A stretch of 64,000 nucleotides of DNA from positions 1 to 64,000 of the forward strand of contig JBBRLR010000001.1 of the NCBI GenBank assembly GCA_038231255.1. Direction: 5' to 3'. This document shows positions 24,517 to 33,230 of this stretch, piece after piece. This DNA is from JALYUS01 sp038231255 (GTDB lineage: Bacteria; Chloroflexota; Chloroflexia; Thermomicrobiales; JALYUS01). Both the position numbers and the translations under genes were made by a program. A model generated the notes under the pieces. The model saw nothing but the letters and a program-made list of their open reading frames with translations, did no database searches and was not told the origin of the DNA. How positions within the stretch are numbered: the stretch's first letter is position 1; each line of letters starts with the position of its first letter.

Positions 24517-25149
24517 ATGGTAGAGCACACGACTGATCCCGTCGGCGACCCACCGGCCTGTCTGATCCCTGCGCGAACGGGCGGCGCGGTCCGCCTCCAT
24601 GTCGGGCAGGCGGTAAAAGTCGTCAACACGCACGGAACGCAGGTCGTCGATACCTGGGCGCTCAACCTCCCGGACACGACCGAGTATCTTTCCATGGAGC
24701 AAACACGGCGGATGCTCCTCAAACTCTGGCCGCAGGAGGGCGACACGCTCTACAGCAACCGACGCAACGCGATGCTGGTCATGGAGCGGGATACCTCGCC
24801 GGGTATCCACGATACCTTGTTCGCGTGCTGCGACCCCTGGGTCTACGCGCACTATGGTTGCCCGCCGGGACATGAGAATTGCCGCGACAACTTCGTTATG
24901 GCACTGGCCACACTCGACATCGCGCCGCCGATCGTGCCGAACCCGCTCAACCTGTGGATGAATATTCCCGTGCGGGACAACATGTCGCTGGCGATTGCCG
25001 CGCCGGTGAGCACGGCGGGCGACTATGTCGTCTTACGCGCACTGGTCGACGCCGTGCTGGTCTTCTCCGCCTGTCCGATGGACGTGACGCCGATCAATGG
25101 CGACGACTGCCAGCCGAAAGGGGTGCGGTATCATATCCTGGACACATGA
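24517..25149 (+). CDS. DUF1989 (urea carboxylase-associated) family protein
   Basis: 210 residues from the ATG at 24517, with GGAGG 5 bases upstream. Family features seen: RVHVGQAVKVVNTHGTQVVDTWAL-type opening, YLSMEQTR, RNAMLVMERDTSPGIHDTLFACCDPWVY, then NCRDNFVMALA and NLWMNIPV, ending CPMDVTPING. Cys and His positions (ACCD, GCPPGHENC) are those proposed to bind zinc in this family, which often occurs next to urea carboxylase or aminomethyltransferase-like genes. Here no such neighbour exists, so the role is unknown. Confidence 0.82.
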   Translation: MVEHTTDPVGDPPACLIPARTGGAVRLHVGQAVKVVNTHGTQVVDTWALNLPDTTEYLSMEQTRRMLLKLWPQEGDTLYSNRRNAMLVMERDTSPGIHDTLFACCDPWVYAHYGCPPGHENCRDNFVMALATLDIAPPIVPNPLNLWMNIPVRDNMSLAIAAPVSTAGDYVVLRALVDAVLVFSACPMDVTPINGDDCQPKGVRYHILDT

Positions 25150-25232
25150 AGCCATGGCCCCGACATACGTATATCTCCCAAATGCAGTACAGTCAGCGGT
25201 TCGTCCAATACCGCAAAGAAAAGATTACCACG

Positions 25233-25475
25233 ATGTCAGCGATCTTCGCCGTCAATAATCGCCGTTTCGAGCCGCTGGGTGACCGGCCTGTGGCCGGGTC
25301 CGCGCCCGCACGACCCGCCTACACCCACGAATCCGAGGGCGTGACGTGTACGCTCGAACCGTCCGCGTCGGGCAGCTATCTGATGACCAACACGGCGGCC
25401 GACGCCGCTGTGGAAGTACTCGATATGGATCACGCGGCGCGGCTGATCGACGAGATCGAGGGCGTGGGGGCATAA
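25233..25475 (+). CDS. Small hypothetical protein
   Basis: 80 residues from the ATG at 25233. It has no membrane segment or recognised motif; the C-terminal half (AAVEVLDMDHAARLIDEIEGVG) is helical and acidic. The ribosome site is weak (AAAGAAAAG), and upstream in-frame ATGs at 25183 or 25145 cannot be excluded. It follows the DUF1989 gene by about 80 bases on the same strand. Confidence 0.45.
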   Translation: MSAIFAVNNRRFEPLGDRPVAGSAPARPAYTHESEGVTCTLEPSASGSYLMTNTAADAAVEVLDMDHAARLIDEIEGVGA

Positions 25476-25551
25476 CGCCACCCGAAGCACGGACAACTCA
25501 CCCTTCCGCTCGCTCAACAATTGCCGCAATCGAGTCGCGGATATCACCCGG

Positions 25552-26082
25552 TCACGGCCCAGGCGGGGGTAGGTCCGCCAACGCGACCCCCACATCCGCG
25601 AAGCGATGGCGCGTTGCATCTGCTTTTTCCTGATCGCATTGGAAGATGACATGGAAAGAGACGGGCAGGCTCGGTCGGTCGGATCCGGCCCCCGCCTTAC
25701 CCTCCCAGCGAGTCGCGGCAGCGGCGAGGATGCGCACGAAGGTCGCGAAGTCATCGCCCTCACCCAGCAGGCGCTCCGCGTCAGTCACGGCGAGGATGTA
25801 CCCGCGCGCGGGCAGCCACCCCAGATCGTTGACGCACTCCTCGAAGGCGTCCCAGTTCTCGCCGAAATAGTACGGGAACTGGAGGGCCGCCCCCCACTCC
25901 TGCATCAGGCCGCGCTTCGTGGCGCAGCGATCGCCGCGCAACATGCGGACGACCGCGCCGACGTTTGCTGGTGCGTCGGCGCGCAACGCGACTTCGAGGT
26001 CGCGTTGCGCCGCGCGGACGAGATGCGCCCACGGGGGGCGCGGGGTGAGCAGGGTATTCCAGCCGTCCCACAAGGTTGTCAT
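25552..26082 (-). CDS. Barstar-like ribonuclease inhibitor
   Basis: 176 residues. The centre matches the barstar fold: helix and strand with LQFPYYFGENWDAFEECVNDLGWL, where the GENWDAF block carries the acidic face that blocks the RNase active site. N-terminal and C-terminal parts are longer than in classic barstar (about 90 residues). Its start is 3 bases beyond the stop of the upstream ribonuclease gene, so the two are co-translated. Known barstars protect the producing cell in the cytoplasm, and no signal peptide is seen here. Confidence 0.85.
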   Translation of the reverse strand: MTTLWDGWNTLLTPRPPWAHLVRAAQRDLEVALRADAPANVGAVVRMLRGDRCATKRGLMQEWGAALQFPYYFGENWDAFEECVNDLGWLPARGYILAVTDAERLLGEGDDFATFVRILAAAATRWEGKAGAGSDRPSLPVSFHVIFQCDQEKADATRHRFADVGVALADLPPPGP

Positions 26083-26085
26083 GCT

Positions 26086-26541
26086 TCACCGCCCCGACGA
26101 AAGTGGGATAAATGTGTCGTAGTGATCGGACGTGTAGTAGGCCCTGCCGTTGTCCTGATCGATCACGAGCCGGTCGGCGTTGCGACCGCCCGACGCCCTC
26201 GGGTCCACATCGTATTCTTTATAGTGACCCACCGGCAATCGCCGCTCGCGGTTCTCGAAGGTCGTCCCGCCCGTGTAGCCGGGCGGCGGGTTGCCGTTGT
26301 GCGACTCGACGTAGCGAAGCGTCTCGTAGGCCTTCGCCGGAACATCCGAGGGGGCCGCGACGGCGGTGGACACCGGGCGCGGGGCCGTGGGCGATGGGCG
26401 AAGGAGGACCGGCGTCGCCCCCACCGGGGCGCGTACGGTGTCGGGAGGGGCAGTCGATTGCGCCTTGGAGCCGCCGCAACCGACGAGGAGGACGACGAGC
26501 AGGAGCAACCCGTAACGGCAGCGACAACGGCCTCGACGCAT
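26086..26541 (-). CDS. Lipoprotein ribonuclease of the N1/T1 (RNase Sa/barnase) family
   Basis: 151 residues from the ATG at 26541 with GGAGAGGAAT upstream. The N-terminus is a lipoprotein signal (RYGLLLLVVLLVGC, lipobox LVGC), followed by a Pro/Thr/Ala-rich linker. The catalytic domain (about 80-151) reads PGYTGGTTFENRE, GHYKEYDV, ADRLVID and SDHYDTF. These give the general base Glu, an Arg and the C-terminal His in the same order as RNase Sa. It is therefore likely membrane-anchored and outward-facing. The barstar-like gene follows directly. Confidence 0.85.
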   Translation of the reverse strand: MRRGRCRCRYGLLLLVVLLVGCGGSKAQSTAPPDTVRAPVGATPVLLRPSPTAPRPVSTAVAAPSDVPAKAYETLRYVESHNGNPPPGYTGGTTFENRERRLPVGHYKEYDVDPRASGGRNADRLVIDQDNGRAYYTSDHYDTFIPLSSGR

Positions 26542-26760
26542 ATTCCTCTCCGATCCTTCAAAACGACGGCTCAAGTTTATGCGCAAGTTAGAACAGGCAG
26601 ATACCAGACGCACACAGCCACCGGCGCCACCGTGTTCGCACGTCCGGCGTAGCAATTTCCCAGCCGTCGCATGAACAAGGCGACTTCGTGGCAGCAGGTT
26701 CGCATATCATGCACCCTCATCATTCGAATCTCGATTCGCAGCCGCGCGTCGTGCGGTTCG

Positions 26761-26766
26761 TATACA
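26761..26766 (+). promoter_or_regulatory. Putative -10 element of the MFS gene
   Basis: TATACA lies 76 bases before the MFS start codon in the divergent gap between the ribonuclease and MFS genes. No -35 was recognised. Confidence 0.3.
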
Positions 26767-26836
26767 CTGCGTCGTTCCATCTGGGATGCGTTATGTCGTC
26801 CGGTCAATCAGGCAACTGCATAGTGGGAGAGAGTGG

Positions 26837-28168
26837 ATGGCGGGGGTGATCGGTCAGCGAGTGAACATGGTCTTGCCGCCGCGCGCTTTTCGCTGGAACT
26901 TCGTGGTGATGGGTCTCGACCTCACGCTGTTCGTGCTCGGTATTAATTTCGCCTCGGTGTACGGCATCCTGCCACTTTTCGTCCGCCACCTTTCCGGGTC
27001 GAACCTCGCGCTCGGGGCGATCCCCGCCCTGCGCGCCGCCAACCTCCTGCCGCCGCTCTTCGTCGCCGGTCTCACCGAGAGGCTCCGCCGCAAGAAGCCG
27101 TTCGTTATCGGGTGGACGGTGGTCGAGCGCCTCCCGTACCTCGTCCTTGCTGTCGCCACCCCGCTACTGGCGACCACGCAGCCCGCCGTGCTTCTCTGGC
27201 TCCTGTTCGCGATGATCGCGCTCTCGACCCTCGCCGGTGGGGTGGCGACACCGGCGTGGCTCGACCTGATTGCCCGCATGTTCCCCGCCCACTGGCGCGG
27301 GCGGTTCTTCGGGCTGTCGTCCGCATTGGGCGGGCTGCTCGGCGTCGCGGGGAGCGCGGGCGCGGCATACCTGCTCGGCCATTTCGGCTGGTCCACGGGC
27401 GGCGCGCTCTGCTTCGCCTGTACCTTCGTCTGCCTGGCCATCTCGTTCGTCTTCATCGCGCTCGGTCGCGAGCCGCCGATGGCGCCAGCGGTGACCAACC
27501 CGGTGCGTTCGTCCGCGCCGGCGTTGTGGCATCGCCTGCCCGCGCTCGTCCGTGGAGATCGCAACCTGCGCTGGTATCTCCTGACAATCATGCTCGTGAC
27601 GGGCGCGGGCGCGGCCACCGCCTTCTACGTCGTGGACGCCAAGCGTGTCCTCGGCCTCACCGACGCGGCGGCAAGCCTGTTTGCGGTCCTGCTCCTCATC
27701 GCTTCGACCGCCGGGAGCGCCGTGTGGGGATACATCGGCGACCGCTACGGCCACAAGCGCACGGTAGTCGCGGGCGCGGCGTGTACCGGCGGCGCGGCCC
27801 TCGTCGCGGTGCTGGCCCGGCAACCGTGGATCGGTCTGCCCGGCTACTGCCTCGTCTTCGCGCTGGTCGGGCTGGGCAGCAGCGCGCTGCAACTCGCCTC
27901 GTTGACCTTTATCGTGGACTTCGCCCCGCCGAAGCAGCGCCCGACCTATATCGGCGTAGCGATGCTTACCCAGGCGCCGTTCGCCTTCGGCGCGCCAATC
28001 CTGGCGGCAACCATCGCCGACCGGCGCGGCTACGCGACCGTTTTCGCGCTCGCCGCAACCCTTGGCGTGCTGGCGACACTGGTCGTCGCCCGGTGCGTCC
28101 GTGACCCGCGCACGGACGACCACGCCGCGCCCGTGTTGCTGCACGAATCGGATGCGCATCCGTACTGA
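26837..28168 (+). CDS. Major facilitator superfamily transporter
   Basis: 443 residues from the ATG at 26837, preceded by GGAGAG. Twelve hydrophobic segments are visible. The loop after helix 2 is ERLRRKKPFVIGW, a variant of the MFS GxxxDRxGRR motif, and the second half has GYIGDRYGHKRTVV, which is a good match. The overall pattern resembles drug/sugar exporters of the MFS_1 type. No regulator or substrate gene is adjacent. Confidence 0.88.
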   Translation: MAGVIGQRVNMVLPPRAFRWNFVVMGLDLTLFVLGINFASVYGILPLFVRHLSGSNLALGAIPALRAANLLPPLFVAGLTERLRRKKPFVIGWTVVERLPYLVLAVATPLLATTQPAVLLWLLFAMIALSTLAGGVATPAWLDLIARMFPAHWRGRFFGLSSALGGLLGVAGSAGAAYLLGHFGWSTGGALCFACTFVCLAISFVFIALGREPPMAPAVTNPVRSSAPALWHRLPALVRGDRNLRWYLLTIMLVTGAGAATAFYVVDAKRVLGLTDAAASLFAVLLLIASTAGSAVWGYIGDRYGHKRTVVAGAACTGGAALVAVLARQPWIGLPGYCLVFALVGLGSSALQLASLTFIVDFAPPKQRPTYIGVAMLTQAPFAFGAPILAATIADRRGYATVFALAATLGVLATLVVARCVRDPRTDDHAAPVLLHESDAHPY

Positions 28169-28202
28169 ATAGCGCGCGTTCGCCTGTCTCCATCTCCGAC
28201 GC

Positions 28203-28237
28203 GCAAAAAGCAGCGACGCCAGGGTTGACGCCGCTGC
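28203..28237 (-). terminator. Intrinsic terminator on the minus strand, without an obvious gene
   Basis: On the minus strand, GCAGCGGCG and CGTCGCTGC form a 9-bp stem (one mismatch) followed by TTTTTG. It would stop transcripts running toward the 3' end of the MFS gene. No gene on the minus strand was recognised upstream, within 28238-28473. The 300-base gap 28169-28473 otherwise holds nothing I can name. Confidence 0.55.
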
Positions 28238-28473
28238 AAGGGTTGGGGAGGAGGAAGGAGTAATCATTGAAGAAGTGACGGGCCACGAACGACTCACGAC
28301 TCCGGGTGTGTGGCAGGTGGGTGCGGCATCCTGTTATCCGTTCGACCATCGCCGCGAACCGTCCGGCCCCGTCAAGAATGAGTATCGCGCGGCGAGATGA
28401 AAAACATCTGAGCCAATCCTTAAATCTCACTGAGTGTCGGAATGACAACGGAAGAAGCGACACGGGGGTTCAT

Positions 28474-28761
28474 GTGACAGAAACGAGCCTGACGGGCGTG
28501 GGCGATGTCCTCTACGGCGAAGCGCGAGCCGCAACGGTGCGCTACCACCTCACGCCGACGGCGAGAACCGGTCGCGCCAAAGGCATGGATGGGGCGGTAG
28601 AAGTCATCACGGGTGGCCCCCTGGCGATTGTGCAGCGCAATTACATTCTTTGCCTCGATGGCGGTCGCGAGATTGCCTTTTTCGTCACTGCGATGCCCGA
28701 CGCACCCGGCGGCATCCGCTACATAGTTGGAACCGTTGGTCCCGTCGTGGAGCGCACGTAA
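28474..28761 (+). CDS. Hypothetical protein
   Basis: 95 residues beginning at GTG with GGGGG 5 bases upstream. It is a beta-rich protein with no signal peptide (GDVLYGEARAATVRYHL, ILCLDGGREIAFFVT, GIRYIVGTVGPVV). Family not recognised. The upstream in-frame sequence is not supported by composition. Confidence 0.5.
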   Translation: MTETSLTGVGDVLYGEARAATVRYHLTPTARTGRAKGMDGAVEVITGGPLAIVQRNYILCLDGGREIAFFVTAMPDAPGGIRYIVGTVGPVVERT

Positions 28762-28791
28762 CGAGAAACCCGGTGGCGGTGCGCTTGGCCG

Positions 28792-28797
28792 TATGAT
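28792..28797 (+). promoter_or_regulatory. Putative -10 element of the SDR gene
   Basis: TATGAT lies 65 bases before the SDR start codon and directly after the hypothetical gene. No -35 recognised. Confidence 0.3.
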
Positions 28798-28856
28798 ATG
28801 CAGGAATGCGGTCGGATGGTAGCCGCATCGAGGAAGCCAATCAAGGAAGGTGTCGC

Positions 28857-29626
28857 ATGGCGAACGCTATCCAACTGCTCGACTTCACGGGCAAGGTCGC
28901 CCTCGTCACGGGCGGCGGATCGGGGATCGGCAGGGCGTCGTCGCTCGCCTTCGCGGCGCTGGGCGCGCACGTCGTCGTTGCCGATGTCGCGCCGGACGGC
29001 GGCGAAGGCACGGTGCGGATGATCCGCGAAGCGGGCGGCGAGGCAATCTTTATCCAGGCGGACGTTTCCCAGTCGCCCGACGTGACGGCCCTCGTAAACG
29101 GCACGGTGGAGCGGTACGGGCGGCTCGATTTCGCCCACAACAACGCGGGCATCGCCGGGGCATCGGCCCAGCCCTTCACCGAGTACCCGGACGAATTCTT
29201 CGACAACGTCATCGCAGTCAACCTCAAAGGGGTGTGGCTCTGCCTGAAAGCGGAAGTCCGTCAGATGCTCGCGCGGGGGGCGGGGCGATCGTCAACACCG
29301 CCTCGATTGCCGGGCTGATCGGCGGATTCGGGGCGGCCTACACCGCGAGCAAGCACGGCGTGATCGGGCTGACCAAGCAAGTCGCGGTGCAACATGCGAC
29401 GGCGGGCATCCGCGTCAACGCGGTTTGCCCTGGCCTGATCGAGACCGCGATGACCCGCCCGGTCTACACGCCCGAGAGGTGGGAGCAGGCGATCAATATG
29501 CACCCGATGCGGCGCGACGGGACGCCCGAGGAGGTGGCACAAACTGTCGTCTGGCTCTGCTCCGACGCCGCCTCATTCATCACCGGGCAGGCGCTCGCCG
29601 TAGATGGCGGCTACGTCGCCCAATAA
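28857..29626 (+). pseudogene. Short-chain dehydrogenase/reductase (SDR) with a frameshift in a G-run
   Basis: ATG 28857 with AAGGAAGGTG upstream. The first frame gives the Rossmann motif TGGGSGIG, the DV after beta-3, NNAG, and VNLKGVWLCLKAE. The reading then changes near 29274-29284, where cgcggggggcgggg has one base fewer than needed; adding a G restores AIVNTASIAG. The second frame gives the catalytic YTASKHG, the PGLIETAM loop and the C-terminal GQALAVDGGYV. Together they form a normal 256-residue classical SDR. The break is either a real mutation or a homopolymer error in the assembly; all catalytic residues survive across the two frames. Confidence 0.85.
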
Positions 29627-29632
29627 CATCCC

Positions 29633-30577
29633 CTACGTGACGCCCGGTTCGAGAATGTGGAGCGTCCTGGCCGTCGCGTCCAGTCGGGCCTGCACACCGA
29701 TCGGCAGGGTCGCATGGTGCGTGCCGTGGCCGATGGGCAGGTTGTAAAGCGTCGGTATTCCGAGCGGCACGATCAGGTCGTCGAAGATTTCCGCAAGGCT
29801 GAGGCTACCGGACATTTGCGGCCCGCTCTCGAACAACTCCCCGATCACTAACCCCGCGCACTGCTGCAACCGCCCCGCCGCGAGCAGGTGCGACAGGAAA
29901 CGATCAATGTCCCCCGGCCCGCGTCGGTTCGTTTCGACGAAAAGGATTTTGCCGCGCAGATCGAGTTCCCACGGCGTCCCCACCGTCCAGTTCAGCACCG
30001 GCAGCGTGCCGCCCACCAGTTCGCCCTCCACCACACCGGGGACGACGCATTCCACGTACGGATCGTCGGGGTTGGGTAGGATGTCGAACGGTTCGGTCGC
30101 CATCAGCGCGGCGCGGAACGAGGCGAGGGTGTACTCCGTTGCCTTCGCGAAACTGGTCAGCACCGGGCCGTAAAAGGTCGTCCAGCCTAGTTCTTTGCCG
30201 AAGAGCGCGTGGAAGACGGAGATGTCCGAATAGCCGATAAACGGCTTTGGCGGGCGACCGCGCAGTTGCGTGAGGCGGTCGCGGTCCATCGCATAGGCCG
30301 TCCGGGTCGCGCCCGTGCCGCCACGCAGGCACAGCACCGCGTCCACGTCATCGCGGAAAAACATTGCGAGCAAATCATCGGCGCGATCCCGATCCCGCCC
30401 GGCGAGGTACTCGCGCCGGGCGTGGGCATGGGCGCCGAAGACGATGTTGAAGCCCAATCTTTCGAGGGCCGCGACGCCGCGATTGATATCAGACCGCTCG
30501 AAAACTGGCGAAGACGGGGCGACGATGCCGAGAGTCATCCCGGCTTGCAGGCGGGGCGGCTTTTGTCGGGCGGGCAT
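29633..30577 (-). CDS. LD-carboxypeptidase (peptidase family S66, MccF/LdcA-like)
   Basis: 314 residues from the ATG at 30577 with GGAGGT 8 bases upstream. The nucleophile Ser is in FIGYSDISVFHAL, the Glu in ILFVETN and the His in PIGHGTHHATLP, giving the S66 Ser-Glu-His triad. The loop that usually reads RGGYG is RGGTG here. Enzymes of this family cut L,D bonds in murein tetrapeptides or remove peptide antibiotics of the microcin C type. There is no signal peptide, so it acts in the cytoplasm on recycled muropeptides or imported peptides. It converges on the SDR gene with only 6 bases between stops. Confidence 0.88.
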   Translation of the reverse strand: MPARQKPPRLQAGMTLGIVAPSSPVFERSDINRGVAALERLGFNIVFGAHAHARREYLAGRDRDRADDLLAMFFRDDVDAVLCLRGGTGATRTAYAMDRDRLTQLRGRPPKPFIGYSDISVFHALFGKELGWTTFYGPVLTSFAKATEYTLASFRAALMATEPFDILPNPDDPYVECVVPGVVEGELVGGTLPVLNWTVGTPWELDLRGKILFVETNRRGPGDIDRFLSHLLAAGRLQQCAGLVIGELFESGPQMSGSLSLAEIFDDLIVPLGIPTLYNLPIGHGTHHATLPIGVQARLDATARTLHILEPGVT

Positions 30578-30619
30578 GGCGGATACCTCCATTCGACGAT
30601 TATGGCCTCGACTGGCAAT

Positions 30620-31744
30620 CTAGTCGCCGCCGCCTTCGGAGATGCCGAGCGCGGCGCGCGTCACTCGTGCGACCTTGTTCAGTGTGCTCACGTCCGGCGG
30701 GCCGACCGCCAGGCGATTCTTGGTCAGTGCGAAGGCGAAGCGATAGTCCGGGTCGGCGAATCCGACCGTCCCACCGTAGCCGCGATGCCCGAACGCCGTC
30801 ACCCGCTGACCCATCGGCATCCCCGGCCCGCCGAGCATGTATCCGAGTCCCCGGCGGATCGTTGTGCCGAGCACGGCATCCTTGCCGTCAACCTGCAACG
30901 CGGTTGCCTGGCGCACGCGATCAGGCGGCAACAATCGCACCCCGTCCACGCCGTTTCCGATCAGGGCCGCGTAATGGCGAGCGAGCGACCGCGCGTTCGT
31001 GATGCCTCCCCCGGCGGGGATCACGGCGCGGCGTACCTCCGGTCGATTATACTTCTCGTCGTTCTGCCTGCTGCCGCGCCCGATACGCGCGGCGAGCGAG
31101 TCCGGTGGTGGATCGGGCGCGGCGATCACCGAGGCGTCGTTCTCCAGCGTCGCCACGCGCGGCTCTACATCGTCCGGGATGCCGAAGAAGAGCGACCGGA
31201 TACTGAGCGGTGCGCAGATGTCCTCCGCGACGATCCGTTCGATCGGGCGACCGTCCACGCGGCGGGCGAGTTCGCCGAGGATCCAGCCAAACGTCAACGA
31301 GTGGTAGCCGCTCTGCGTTCCCGGCTCCCAGAGCGGCGTCAAGTCGGCAATCGCCCGGCTCATCCCGTCCCAGTCGGTCACCGAAACATCGGCCGGCAGT
31401 TGGGGGATGCCTGCGGTGTGGGAAAGCGCCTGGCGGATCGTGACCGCCGCCTTGCCGTTAGCGGCGAACTCTGGCCAGTAGGTCGCAATCGGGTCATCGT
31501 AGTTGAACAGGCCGCGCTGCGCGAGCAGATGGATTGCGGTCGCGGTGATCCCCTTGCTGCACGAGAAGACCGTGAATAGCGTCTCGCCGTCAACCGGTCG
31601 GCCAGTGGTCGGGTCGGCGACGCCCGCCCACGCGTCCACGACGCATTCGCCGTCGAGATATGCGGCGACCTGAATGCCGCGCTCGACACCGGAAGCCACG
31701 AGGTCGTCAAGAAAGGCCCGGACATCGGCCTGCGTATCGGTCAT
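30620..31744 (-). CDS. Serine hydrolase, beta-lactamase family (class C-like)
   Basis: 374 residues from the ATG at 31744 with GGAGAG 6 bases before it. The SxxK motif is SCSKG (about residue 63), the Tyr motif is GYHSLTFG, and the third motif GHRGYGG replaces the usual KTG. It begins without a signal peptide. The family includes esterases, D-amino-acid amidases and class C beta-lactamases; the sequence resembles EstB-like esterases. It lies 42 bases upstream of the LD-carboxypeptidase gene on the same strand and may share its transcript. Confidence 0.88.
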   Translation of the reverse strand: MTDTQADVRAFLDDLVASGVERGIQVAAYLDGECVVDAWAGVADPTTGRPVDGETLFTVFSCSKGITATAIHLLAQRGLFNYDDPIATYWPEFAANGKAAVTIRQALSHTAGIPQLPADVSVTDWDGMSRAIADLTPLWEPGTQSGYHSLTFGWILGELARRVDGRPIERIVAEDICAPLSIRSLFFGIPDDVEPRVATLENDASVIAAPDPPPDSLAARIGRGSRQNDEKYNRPEVRRAVIPAGGGITNARSLARHYAALIGNGVDGVRLLPPDRVRQATALQVDGKDAVLGTTIRRGLGYMLGGPGMPMGQRVTAFGHRGYGGTVGFADPDYRFAFALTKNRLAVGPPDVSTLNKVARVTRAALGISEGGGD

Positions 31745-31852
31745 CGCTGCTCTCCATTCTTTCTTCACGCGGTGCCGGTCGGCGCTTCACCCTACCCGCA
31801 CAGTTTAGTGTGATAGTGGGTATCCGGGAATATCATGCGACTAGAAAGAATC

Positions 31853-32740
31853 TCACCCGCTCAACCGCGTGACAAAGTGGCCCTGATCGGGCGCCACAGT
31901 CGCGTCCGCACTGGCGAGGCGTTGGTAGGCCGAAACAACCGCGCCAGCGATCACCTGATATCCGGTGTCGTTCGGATGGATGTCTGAGTTCACGTCGAGG
32001 AAATGCGTCAGGGTTCCGGCACGGCCCGCGAAGAGGGGAAAGAGATCAACCGTCGTAAGCGCGACGCCGCGTGCGGTCGAAAGCGCCTGCACGGTTGCCA
32101 CCGCACCGGTGATGATCGTGTTCAGCCCTTGCACCGCCTCATTCGTCCGCTGCTCCACCACACTATTCGTGCCAACCGAGTACGGGTTCGGATAGGTCAA
32201 CACGAGGATGCGCGCATTCGGCGGCGCGGCGGCGAGGAGCGCGCCGAGGATTTGCGGCAGATTGCGCGCCGTGTCGCCGCGCAACGCGCTTTGAACGGTG
32301 GCAAGGCAACTCTCGCCGACGATTGCCTTGCCCGCGCACGGTTGACCTGGTTCGAGCAGTCGCAAAATGTCGTTCCCGCCAATGTCGAGCGTGACGAGGT
32401 TGGCGCCGCCCGTCGCCAGCAACTGCGTGGCGCGCGCCAGTTGCGACTCCCCCTTGCTGCCGCGCGTCGCGTAGTCGCCGATCAGGTCTGCACTGGTCGC
32501 GCCGGGGTCGGCGAGATTGAGTACACCGACGGTGGTACGTGTCGCGGTGCCCAGATAGGCGGCGAACGGCCCAACGTATCCCTGCGTCGTCGGACTACTC
32601 GATCCGATTCCGGAGGCGTACGAATCGCCCAGAGCCAGATAGCGAACAGCCGTCGTCCCATCCGCCGACACCGAGTAGGGCCCCACAACACCGGTGCAAA
32701 ACAGCCACAGCAACCCGATACCCCATGTCCACCGCTTCAT
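31853..32740 (-). CDS. Secreted SGNH/GDSL hydrolase
   Basis: 295 residues from the ATG at 32740. A signal peptide (RWTWGIGLLWLFCTGVVG) precedes the SGNH blocks: block I ALGDSYASG, block III TLDIGGNDI and block V with NSDIHPNDTGY giving Asp and His. The pattern resembles actinobacterial and Chloroflexota extracellular lipases of the SGNH type. Possible substrates are short-chain esters. It is divergent from the small hypothetical gene at 32933. Confidence 0.87.
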   Translation of the reverse strand: MKRWTWGIGLLWLFCTGVVGPYSVSADGTTAVRYLALGDSYASGIGSSSPTTQGYVGPFAAYLGTATRTTVGVLNLADPGATSADLIGDYATRGSKGESQLARATQLLATGGANLVTLDIGGNDILRLLEPGQPCAGKAIVGESCLATVQSALRGDTARNLPQILGALLAAAPPNARILVLTYPNPYSVGTNSVVEQRTNEAVQGLNTIITGAVATVQALSTARGVALTTVDLFPLFAGRAGTLTHFLDVNSDIHPNDTGYQVIAGAVVSAYQRLASADATVAPDQGHFVTRLSG

Positions 32741-32932
32741 CTCGCGCTCCTTCAGATTGGTCTCACGAGTCCGGCCCGGCACACCATAGTTTGACGCTCT
32801 TACGGGCCGAAGTCCCCGTCAGAAAATTGCTCGTGCACAATGCGCAACCATGAACACCGTGCAGCGTTTCATTATTGTACGGAATCTCTGGACTGTCTGC
32901 TCATCCCGCACAATGGCGAAAGGGGACCTGCC

Positions 32933-33202
32933 ATGCCACGACTGCTCAATTACGTGTCGGGTGTGCGTCTGATTGTTGATCCATACGACCACCGATTGTG
33001 GCACTTCGCGATCCGCAGCAAGCGATACGATCTCCAAACGCGCGGCGGGTCGTACATCCTGCGCACCGACGACGGATTGCTTCTCGGACGATTCCAGGAT
33101 TTGGATAAAGCGATTCAGGGCGCACGGGAACATGCCCATTCGGCTGCCACCGAACGCATCCCGCTCATCGTGCCCCGATTCGGCGCGGTACGCGGATCGT
33201 AG
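32933..33202 (+). CDS. Small hypothetical protein
   Basis: 89 residues from the ATG at 32933 with AGGGGA 8 bases upstream. Beta-rich N-terminal half (GVRLIVDPYDHRLWHFAI), C-terminal helix (RFQDLDKAIQGAREHA). Neither domain nor membrane segment recognised. It ends 28 bases before the Gfo/Idh/MocA gene. Confidence 0.55.
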   Translation: MPRLLNYVSGVRLIVDPYDHRLWHFAIRSKRYDLQTRGGSYILRTDDGLLLGRFQDLDKAIQGAREHAHSAATERIPLIVPRFGAVRGS

Positions 33203-33230
33203 CGGCAGCGAACAGGAAAGGCGAACCACG

